Below are positions 7,814 through 13,962 of a DNA stretch of 15,051 nt, in pieces. Below the pieces are notes generated by a model. That model worked only from the letters and a program-made list of their open reading frames with translations. It was not told where the DNA came from and ran no database searches. The position numbers were made by a program, and so were the translations under genes. How positions within the stretch are numbered: the first letter of the stretch is position 1; the number at the start of each line of letters is the position of its first letter. The stretch lies in NCBI GenBank assembly GCA_964502465.1, contig CAZCWX010000680.1:1-15051 (forward strand). Direction: 5' to 3'. The DNA comes from CAZCWX01 sp964502465. Its GTDB lineage: Bacteria > Desulfobacterota > Binatia > Bin18.

Positions 7814-7890
7814 GGAATGCGGAATGTAGAAGGCGGAATGTGGAATGTAGAAGGCGGAATGCGGAATGTAGAAGGCGGAATGTAGAGTGG
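7814..7890. repeat. Tandem 7-base repeat array with 21-base higher-order period
   Basis: Eleven consecutive 7-base units fill the gap between the phosphotransferase and ligase genes. Units are GGAATGC or GGAATGT, then GGAATGT, then AGAAGGC. This 21-base triplet repeats three times (7814-7834, 7835-7855, 7856-7876) with one base changed in the middle copy, followed by GGAATGT and a diverged AGAGTGG. There are no spacers, so it is not a CRISPR. It holds the likely ribosome binding region and the GTG start of the ligase gene (7887). The period resembles the short tandemly repeated heptamers (STRR) described in heterocystous cyanobacteria, though the sequence differs. Confidence 0.9.
7817..7885 (+). 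other. Possible repeat-encoded leader peptide ORF
   Basis: An ATG six bases after the phosphotransferase stop opens a frame of 22 codons wholly inside the repeat. It encodes the 7-residue units MRNVEGG, MWNVEGG and MRNVEGG plus a final Met, and ends with TAG two bases before the ligase GTG. AAGAGGA directly precedes the ATG, which is closer than ideal. It may be chance, since a 21-base repeat lacking stops in one frame gives this automatically. Coupled translation into the ligase gene is conceivable. Confidence 0.2.
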
Positions 7891-9188
7891 ATGAGATCAT
7901 GTGGGAAGAGAAGATCCGGAAATGGTTACTCGTGCTCTTTTTCGCTTCGCTCAGCTTACCAATAGCCATCCAACAAACAGCCCTGGGCTTGCTGTTAGCA
8001 TTCTTTGCTTATACCACCGCAGCCACAATGATCATAAAGCGGCAGCGCTCAACTTATCTCGCAGTTGACACTCCGCATTCCGCGTTCCGTATTCTGCCAT
8101 TACTCTCGACTCCCCTTGATCTCCCGCTTCTGGTATTTTTGGGTGCGCTTCTGCTTTCGACATTCTGTAGCCCTGATGCCCTCAACTCCCTTGCCGGATA
8201 TCGCAAGCTCTGGCTGGTCGGGGCGTTCTTTGCCACCTATCATCTGGTGAAAGACTCACAAGAAGCATGGCGGCTTGTCGCTTTGTGGATGATCGTTACT
8301 GCTGTCGTTGCTGCCTATGGTATTGTGCAGCACTATACTGGGATTGATTGGTCACGCGAATTGGTTGGCAAAGAGTCCAATCTCGATCCGTTCTGGTTCG
8401 GGCGGGTGGAAGGGTTTCGGACAAAAGGCCTGCATCCTTCCGGTATTACCTATGCACACAACCTGCTCTTCCCTTTGGTGTTTCTTAGTGTGTTCCTTTT
8501 TCTGCCTGCTGCCTCGTGGCAGCAACGCTTGCTCCGTCTGAGCGGCTGGGGACTGATGGTGTTCGCTCTGCTCTTCTCTCTCACTCGTGGGGTGTGGGTC
8601 GCCTATCTAATGGTTCTTCTGCTCCTCGGGGCACTGAAAGGAGGGAGAGTCCTCCTCGGTGCAGTGAGCGGGATGGTCGTGCTCAGTCTTTTCTTGTTGA
8701 GCGCAGGGGCAGGGGTGCGAGAACGGGCCGGATCGCTCTTTGACCTCGGCGAGAACATAGGCCGGAGCCGGATTTGGCAGGCAAATTGGGACATGATTCG
8801 CGAGCGACCCCTGCTTGGTTGGGGCTATGGCAACTATCGGGAGTTCCGCGACCCGTACTATCAACGCTACCCTGAAGCCGACACGACCGCGCATGCCCAT
8901 AATACTTTTTTACAGATCTGGGTGGATACTGGACTGCTTGGCTTGGGGGCGTTTTTGTTCCTCTGCGCAATGGTCCTGAAAAAGGGCTGGGAAACTTATT
9001 GCCGCTTTTCGACAGAGCCTTGGAAGAGCCTTGCCCTGGGGGGAATCCTGGGAGTCGTCGGGTTCCTTTGGGGTGGGATGACCCAGCACAATTTTGGCGA
9101 TGCCGAGGTCGTCCTCGTGTTATGGGCGACTGTTGGCGTGCTGATGCGGCTGACTGCCGAAACTCCCCTTGCGAGAGAGCAGGGGTGA
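7887..9188 (+). CDS. O-antigen ligase/polymerase family membrane protein (Wzy_C)
   Basis: 433 residues with about ten or more hydrophobic segments, typical of the O-antigen ligase (WaaL)/polymerase superfamily, PF04932. The landmarks are FGRVEGFRTKGLHPSG, LLFSLTRGVWVAYL (conserved Arg in the core), IWQANWDMIRERPLLGWGYG, and HAHNTFLQIWVDTGLLGL with the conserved His-rich periplasmic loop (335-352). It acts in the inner membrane, either joining the finished glycan to its acceptor or polymerising lipid-linked repeat units; the two cannot be separated by sequence here. The start is uncertain: GTG at 7887, with AAGGCGGA 6 bases upstream inside the repeat array, or ATG at 7899 after GGATGAG. Residues about 52-73 are encoded by a second, inverted heptamer array and look like an insertion in the loop between the first two hydrophobic pairs. 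It is 21 bases before the first ABC gene. Confidence 0.88.
   Translation: MDEIMWEEKIRKWLLVLFFASLSLPIAIQQTALGLLLAFFAYTTAATMIIKRQRSTYLAVDTPHSAFRILPLLSTPLDLPLLVFLGALLLSTFCSPDALNSLAGYRKLWLVGAFFATYHLVKDSQEAWRLVALWMIVTAVVAAYGIVQHYTGIDWSRELVGKESNLDPFWFGRVEGFRTKGLHPSGITYAHNLLFPLVFLSVFLFLPAASWQQRLLRLSGWGLMVFALLFSLTRGVWVAYLMVLLLLGALKGGRVLLGAVSGMVVLSLFLLSAGAGVRERAGSLFDLGENIGRSRIWQANWDMIRERPLLGWGYGNYREFRDPYYQRYPEADTTAHAHNTFLQIWVDTGLLGLGAFLFLCAMVLKKGWETYCRFSTEPWKSLALGGILGVVGFLWGGMTQHNFGDAEVVLVLWATVGVLMRLTAETPLAREQG
8042..8104. repeat. Inverted 7-base repeat array embedded in the ligase coding sequence
   Basis: Nine 7-base units can be laid out. The first four resemble the family at 6307-6393 (GCAGCGC, TCAACTT, AGTTGAC). 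The next four (ACTCCGC, ATTCCGC, GTTCCGT, ATTCTGC) match the reverse complement of the 7814-7890 array. Over 27 bases from 8070, 21 match that reverse complement. The peptide TPHSAFRILP parallels the IPHSAFYIP that the reverse strand of the intergenic array would encode. Nine units make 63 bases, which keeps the frame. Confidence 0.7.
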
Positions 9189-9209
9189 CCGATATGGTGA
9201 GATCCATTC

Positions 9210-10949
9210 ATGCAGCGTCTCTGGAGTTACCTCTATCGGTATCGCTATCGGTATTTGCGTGGCATTGCCTGTTTGGTGGTGACAGCCACCTTGGCGATGT
9301 CTATTCCGCTCTTGCTCAAACGCACCGTCGAAGGGATCGAGCACGGCCAGTCTGCCGCGCAACTTTCCCCGTACCTGCTGGCCATCATCGGCATTGCCCT
9401 GGTGCAAGGGGTCACCCGCGCCTTCTCGCGCTTTCTGATCTTTAATATCGGTCGCGATATCGAGTACGACCTGCGGAACGATCTGTTCGGCCACCTGCAA
9501 ACGCTCTCTCTCAGTTACTACCAACGCCAGTTCACCGGCGACCTGATGTCGCGCCTGGTGAACGACGTCACCGCAGTCCGCCTGTTGTTAGGTCTCGGCA
9601 TCCTCAACCTGCTCAATACGCCTCTCTATTATCTGTATGCTGGCTCGGCCATGGTGGCGATCGATCCGCGTCTCACGCTCGCGGCCCTTGCCCCATACCC
9701 TCTCATGTTTTTCTTCGTGAAGCGCATGAGTCGCCAACTGATGGAAAAAACGCTCAAGGTACAGGAAGGCCTGGCCGACCTCTCCAACCGGGTGCAAGAA
9801 GGGGCCAGCGGCATCCATGTGGTACGCGCCTATGGGCGCGAAGACTGGCAGAACGCTGATTTTGCGCGACTCAATGAGACGTTCAAAGCGGAAAGTATGG
9901 CGCTTGCCAAGGTGCGGGGGTTCTTTCAGCCGCTGATGAAAGGCGTCTCTGGCATCGGGCTGTTGGTGGTGCTCTGGTATGGGGGAGCGCAGGTGATTGC
10001 TGGGCGTCTAAGCCTCGGAGATCTCGTCGCGTTCATGGGATACTTACACCTGCTTGCCTGGCCGACCATGGCCTTGGGCTGGTTGCTCTCGATCTTTCAA
10101 CGTGGCCGGGCTGCGTTAAAGCGTCTTGAATTCATCTTTCAGGCCCAGCCTGAGATCGTTGATGGGCAAGGCGATGGAGTGGAGCGACAGATCCGTGGTG
10201 AGATCGGCTTTCACCACGTCGATTTCGCCTATCGCGCGAAAGAGAACGGCCACCTGATCTTGCACGACATCGATTTCACGGTTCCTGCCGGCGCTACCGT
10301 CGCGATTGTGGGCCGCACAGGAGCAGGGAAAAGCTCGCTGGTTCACCTCCTCCCCCGTCTGTTCGACGTGAGTAGTGGGTCGATAACGATTGACGGACAA
10401 GACATCCGGTCGGTTTCTCTTCCTGCGCTGCGCAATTGGGTGGGGTTTGTGTCACAGGATCCGTTTCTGTTTTCTACGCGGATCAAGGACAATGTGGCCT
10501 TTGCCTTACCGACAGTTGAGGAAGAACGGGTGCGCTGGGCCGCACAGGTGGCGAGTATTGCTGACGAACTCGCAAGCTTTCCCCGGGGCTATGAGACGAT
10601 CGTGGGTGAGCGTGGGCTCACCCTGTCTGGCGGGCAGAAACAACGACTGACCCTTGCCCGTGCGCTGATCACTGACCCACCGATCTTAGTCCTTGATGAT
10701 GCCCTCTCCAGTGTGGATACGCAGACCGAGCGAGCAATTCTGCGCGCTTTGCGTGAAACCACGCACGGAAAGACAGTGATCGTGATTTCTCATCGTATCT
10801 CCGCTGTACGTGATGCAGACTTCATCGTGGTGTTAGACGATGGGCGCATTGTTGAGACCGGAACACACCCCGATTTAGTCGAGCGCGGTGGGGTATACAC
10901 GGAAATTTTTCAACAACAAGCGCTCGAAGAAGAATTGGCGGAACTCTAG
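9210..10949 (+). CDS. ABC exporter half-transporter, subunit with degenerate catalytic site (MdlA/BmrC-like)
   Basis: 579 residues. A six-helix type IV exporter membrane domain (about 15-300) is fused to an ATPase domain (about 330-579). ATPase motifs are Walker A GRTGAGKSS (368-376), Q-loop SQDPFLF (Q416), signature LSGGQKQ (472-478), Walker B ILVLDD (492-497) and H-loop H528. The residue after the Walker B Asp is Asp497 instead of the catalytic Glu. The LDDALSSVD string is typical of the catalytically impaired subunit of heterodimeric exporters such as MdlA, BmrC (YheI) and TM287. The partner is the next gene, one base downstream. The ATG at 9210 is preceded by GGTGAG at 9196-9201. The N-terminus carries YRYRYRY, encoded by a small hexamer repeat. 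Substrate unknown: drug, lipid or lipid-linked oligosaccharide are possible. The location after the polysaccharide genes favours a lipid-linked glycan. Confidence 0.9.
   Translation: MQRLWSYLYRYRYRYLRGIACLVVTATLAMSIPLLLKRTVEGIEHGQSAAQLSPYLLAIIGIALVQGVTRAFSRFLIFNIGRDIEYDLRNDLFGHLQTLSLSYYQRQFTGDLMSRLVNDVTAVRLLLGLGILNLLNTPLYYLYAGSAMVAIDPRLTLAALAPYPLMFFFVKRMSRQLMEKTLKVQEGLADLSNRVQEGASGIHVVRAYGREDWQNADFARLNETFKAESMALAKVRGFFQPLMKGVSGIGLLVVLWYGGAQVIAGRLSLGDLVAFMGYLHLLAWPTMALGWLLSIFQRGRAALKRLEFIFQAQPEIVDGQGDGVERQIRGEIGFHHVDFAYRAKENGHLILHDIDFTVPAGATVAIVGRTGAGKSSLVHLLPRLFDVSSGSITIDGQDIRSVSLPALRNWVGFVSQDPFLFSTRIKDNVAFALPTVEEERVRWAAQVASIADELASFPRGYETIVGERGLTLSGGQKQRLTLARALITDPPILVLDDALSSVDTQTERAILRALRETTHGKTVIVISHRISAVRDADFIVVLDDGRIVETGTHPDLVERGGVYTEIFQQQALEEELAEL
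9234..9257 (+). repeat. Short hexamer tandem repeat encoding YRYRYRY
   Basis: TATCGG, TATCGC, TATCGG and a diverged TATTTG run in tandem in the first codons of the ABC gene. They give alternating Tyr-Arg residues before the first membrane helix. Short and possibly chance. Confidence 0.4.
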
Positions 10950-10950
10950 C

Positions 10951-12768
10951 ATGGATATGCAGCGAGAGGATGCGTTAGGGAAAACGTACGATATCGCTCT
11001 CCTCCGCCGATTGTGGCGCTATGTACGCCCATACCGTGGACAGTTTGTGATCGCGTTACTGTGTTTGCCACTGACCTCGGCTTTCTTGCTCGCGCAGCCC
11101 TATATTCTCAAGCTCGCAATTGACGGCTACATTGTCCATAAGGACCTGCACGGTTTGGCTGTTGCTGGTCTGTTCTTTGTCGGGGCACTGATTGGCGAGT
11201 TTGTCTTCTTCTATTGGCAGTACTACGCAACGATGACCGTGGCGCAACAGAGTCTGGCTGACCTGCGGCGAGATTTATTCGCCCACTTGCAAAAACTGCC
11301 AGCCAGTTTCTTTGAACGGCATCCGGTCGGGCGACTCGTCACCCGGCTCACCACCGATGTCGATGCGATCAATGAAGCCTTCACTGCTGGGACCCTCACC
11401 ATCTTTATGGACATCCTGACCATGGTGGGCATTATCGTCATTATGGTCATGCTCGATCCATGGTTATCGCTTGTGACCCTGGCGCTGTTGCCTCCATTGT
11501 TAGTCGCTCTGAATTTCTTTCGTGTCCGCTCACGGGAGACCTACCGTACCATCCGTGAGCGCTTGGCGCGGATCAATGCTTTTCTCCAGGAGACCCTCTC
11601 CGGCATTATGGTGGTGCAGCTTTTCGCCCAAGAGCGAAAACTCTTCGCTGAATTCGAGCGGCGCAACCGAGAGCACCGCGATGCCAACCACCTGTCCAAT
11701 ATTTATGAAGCGACGCTTTTCTCAGTGGTGGAGGCGGTTGGCTCGATTTCTATTGCGCTCATGCTCTGGTATGGCGCTGGGCAGGTTGGCACGGGTGTGG
11801 TTGCCCTGGGAACGCTTGTGGCCTTTATCGAATACCTCCAGAAGTTTTTTGTCCCGATCCGCGAGTTCAGTACCAAATATACCACCATGCAGTCGGCCAT
11901 GACTGCCCTCGAGCGGGTATTTCAACTGCTGGATACGCCGGTGACTATTACCTCTCCATCTGACCCATACTCCCCTCCTGCTCGGACTTGTGGCCGTCTC
12001 GCCTTCGAGCACGTCTGGTTTGCCTATAAAGGAGAGGACTGGGTGCTGCGTGACGTGTCGTTCACTATTGAACCAGGGGAAAAGATTGCGCTTGTGGGAG
12101 CGACCGGTGCCGGGAAAACCACCATTAGTAAACTGCTCAACCGTTTCTACGATGTGCAACGGGGCGCTATTCTGGTTGATGGTGTGGACGTACGGCAGTG
12201 GGATATCCGGGCGTTACGTCGCCAGATCGGGGCGGTGCTGCAGGATGTCTTTTTATTCGCTGGGGACGTGGCAACCAATATTACTCTGGGTCGTACAGAT
12301 ATCTCGCAGGCTGAACTCGAGCGCGCGGCTCGCGCTGTCAATGCTGATCGGTTCGTCCGTGAGTTGCCACGCGGGTATGCCGAGCAACTCCGCGAACGCG
12401 GTTCCAATTTATCGGCCGGGCAGCGTCAACTGCTCTCGTTTGCTCGTGCCCTGGCCTATGACCCGCTCATTTTAATCCTGGATGAAGCGACTTCGAGTGT
12501 TGATCCAGAAGCTGAACTGTTGATTCAAGATGCGTTAACTAAATTGATGGCTGGGCGTACGACGTTGGTGATCGCCCATCGTCTGTCAACGATTCAGAAC
12601 GCGGATCGCATTTTGGTGATGCACAAGGGTCAGGTGCGTGAGGTTGGCACTCACCAAGAGTTAATTGCGCAGCGAGGGATCTACTGGCGGTTGTGCCGAC
12701 TCCAGTATCGGGCACCCTCTGAAGAGCCGAAAAGCCACCTGGCAGCAGCCGTAGCAGAGAAGGTCTAA
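10951..12768 (+). CDS. ABC exporter half-transporter, catalytically competent partner (MdlB/BmrD-like)
   Basis: 605 residues from the ATG at 10951. The frame is open upstream to 10888, but that overlaps the previous gene. GGCGGA at 10937-10942 is a suitable Shine-Dalgarno, 8 bases before the ATG. The membrane domain covers about 25-320 and the ATPase domain about 345-580. Motifs: Walker A GATGAGKTT (383-391), Q431, signature LSAGQRQLL (487-495), Walker B LILILDE with the catalytic Glu at E512, and H543. The Glu is kept but the signature reads LSAGQ rather than LSGGQ. This is the exact complement of the Asp in the upstream subunit: one composite site would be degenerate (Walker B Asp plus LSAGQ) and the other canonical. 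PYILKLAIDGYI and QKLPASFFERHPVGRLVTRLT match MdlB/YheH-type proteins. The 1-base gap indicates coupled, matched expression. Works in the inner membrane as an ATP-driven exporter. Confidence 0.92.
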   Translation: MDMQREDALGKTYDIALLRRLWRYVRPYRGQFVIALLCLPLTSAFLLAQPYILKLAIDGYIVHKDLHGLAVAGLFFVGALIGEFVFFYWQYYATMTVAQQSLADLRRDLFAHLQKLPASFFERHPVGRLVTRLTTDVDAINEAFTAGTLTIFMDILTMVGIIVIMVMLDPWLSLVTLALLPPLLVALNFFRVRSRETYRTIRERLARINAFLQETLSGIMVVQLFAQERKLFAEFERRNREHRDANHLSNIYEATLFSVVEAVGSISIALMLWYGAGQVGTGVVALGTLVAFIEYLQKFFVPIREFSTKYTTMQSAMTALERVFQLLDTPVTITSPSDPYSPPARTCGRLAFEHVWFAYKGEDWVLRDVSFTIEPGEKIALVGATGAGKTTISKLLNRFYDVQRGAILVDGVDVRQWDIRALRRQIGAVLQDVFLFAGDVATNITLGRTDISQAELERAARAVNADRFVRELPRGYAEQLRERGSNLSAGQRQLLSFARALAYDPLILILDEATSSVDPEAELLIQDALTKLMAGRTTLVIAHRLSTIQNADRILVMHKGQVREVGTHQELIAQRGIYWRLCRLQYRAPSEEPKSHLAAAVAEKV

Positions 12769-12774
12769 GGCACA

Positions 12775-13962
12775 TTGTCGAACTTTCTCCATATCCCCTG
12801 TCGGTTGCCATACGGGCGATCTCCTCGGGGAGCTAGACTAGCTCCTAGCTCCTGGCTCCTGGCTACTTGTTTCCTGCTCCTGGCGCTCTGTTTTCTGCTT
12901 TCTGCCTGCTCTCCAATCTACGTTCTGCGAGCGGGGTACGAAGAAGCGAAGATCCTGTGGTACCGCAAACCAATTGCGGAAGTCCTCCAACGTCCAGACC
13001 TCGACGCCGCGACTCACGAGAAACTCGAACTCGTCTTACGCGTCCGGCGCTTTGCTGAGCAGGATCTTGGGTTCAAGGTCGGTGGGAGCTACAGCAGCAT
13101 CACCGAGATTGCGGACCCGCCGATTATCTATGTCGTTACGGCTGCACCGCGCACGGATTTAGAGCCTTATACCTGGTGGTTCCCGATCGTTGGTCGGGTT
13201 GCGTACAAAGGGTACTTTAACGAAACCGCAGCCAGAAAAGAGGCGCAGCAACTGGAAGCGAAGGGCTACGATACCTATGTGCGCACCGCTGTGGCATTCA
13301 GTACCCTAGGGTGGTTCTCAGACCCGCTGCTTCCGCATTTGCTCCGATATGACCAGGAAACCCTGACGAATATTGTGATCCACGAACTCTTTCACAGTAC
13401 GTTCTATCTCAAGGACCAGACTGCATTTAATGAATCCGTGGCGAATTTTGCTGGCCACAGAGGAGCGATCGCGTTTTTTGCTCAGGAGCAAGGAAATGAA
13501 TCTGCCATTACACAGAAAGCCGTAGCGACATGGGAAAGTGAACTGACGGTCTCTCAATTCCTGGCCGACGCAAGCGAGCAACTGGCAACGTTGTATGCGT
13601 CGCCGCTCTCTGAAGCAGAAAAGCTCAGCCACAGGGAAAAACTCTTCGTGCGCTTGCAGGAGGATTTTCGTAACCTACCGGGACCTGTGCGGCAGAATAG
13701 CGACTTCGCTACCGTACAGTTGAACAATGCAGTCGTGCTTCATTATCTTGTGTATTTGAAAGACCTCTCGCTCTTTGAGCAGATATACCAACAGCATAGA
13801 CAAGACTTACGTGGAACACTGACGCGCATCACTACGGCAGCGAAAGACGCGGACGATCCGTTTGCAGGAGTAAAAATGCTGGCTACTGCTAGAAGAGTGG
13901 AAGAGCCAACGTTCGCCGCTCTCTTCAATCATGCGATCATATTAGGGCTTCGCTACAGATAA
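12775..13962 (+). CDS. Predicted lipoprotein zinc aminopeptidase (COG4324/PF10023 family)
   Basis: 395 residues from TTG at 12775, with AAGG at 12767-12770 just upstream and only 6 bases after the ABC stop. An alternative TTG at 12805 would shorten the leader. A long hydrophobic signal region (23-44) ends in the lipobox LLSAC with Cys45, so the mature protein should be lipid-anchored. The catalytic motif is IVIHELFHSTF, an HExxH zinc site (H203, E204, H207). FNESVANFAGHRGA follows, supplying a third-ligand Glu (E220), as in the COG4324 putative aminopeptidases. The YDQETLTNI and WWFPIVGRVAYKGYF blocks also fit that family. The physiological substrate of the family is not well defined, to my knowledge. 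The link to polysaccharide assembly is by position only. The signal-peptide codons are a 7-base repeat array. The 3' end overlaps the convergent helicase gene by 26 bases. Confidence 0.82.
   Translation: MSNFLHIPCRLPYGRSPRGARLAPSSWLLATCFLLLALCFLLSACSPIYVLRAGYEEAKILWYRKPIAEVLQRPDLDAATHEKLELVLRVRRFAEQDLGFKVGGSYSSITEIADPPIIYVVTAAPRTDLEPYTWWFPIVGRVAYKGYFNETAARKEAQQLEAKGYDTYVRTAVAFSTLGWFSDPLLPHLLRYDQETLTNIVIHELFHSTFYLKDQTAFNESVANFAGHRGAIAFFAQEQGNESAITQKAVATWESELTVSQFLADASEQLATLYASPLSEAEKLSHREKLFVRLQEDFRNLPGPVRQNSDFATVQLNNAVVLHYLVYLKDLSLFEQIYQQHRQDLRGTLTRITTAAKDADDPFAGVKMLATARRVEEPTFAALFNHAIILGLRYR
12829..12845. repeat. Perfect 17-base palindrome in the leader of the lipoprotein gene
   Basis: GGAGCTAG and CTAGCTCC flank a single A. 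It lies immediately before and partly inside the 7-base array, about 54 bases after the TTG start. As DNA it could be a protein-binding dyad, and in RNA a short hairpin. It may simply reflect the start of the array, since the right arm is an array unit. Confidence 0.55.
12833..12909. repeat. 7-base repeat array encoding the lipoprotein signal peptide
   Basis: Eleven 7-base units in register: CTAGACT, AGCTCCT twice, GGCTCCT, GGCTACT, TGTTTCC, TGCTCCT, GGCGCTC, TGTTTTC, TGCTTTC and TGCCTGC. The left units are near-identical and the right ones progressively degenerate. The array ends exactly on the codon of the lipobox Cys45 (12907-12909) and encodes the whole hydrophobic region from about residue 22. 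Unit sequence differs from the other arrays in the window, but the period is the same. Confidence 0.7.

Noticed and set aside
7814..7890. CRISPR array
   Set aside because: Units are contiguous with no unique spacers, far too short, and no cas genes are in view.
7739..7969. Reverse-strand frame with repeated HSAFYIP peptide
   Set aside because: It is the reverse translation of the 21-base repeat and overlaps two well-supported genes. It has no family signal and is useful only as evidence that the ligase insert derives from the same repeat.
8683..9207. 174-codon reverse-strand frame
   Set aside because: It is antisense to the conserved Wzy_C motif region; low-complexity Pro/Ser/Arg composition.
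10888..10950. Upstream extension of the second ABC subunit
   Set aside because: It overlaps the end of the first subunit. ATG 10951 has a suitable Shine-Dalgarno and the usual N-terminus.
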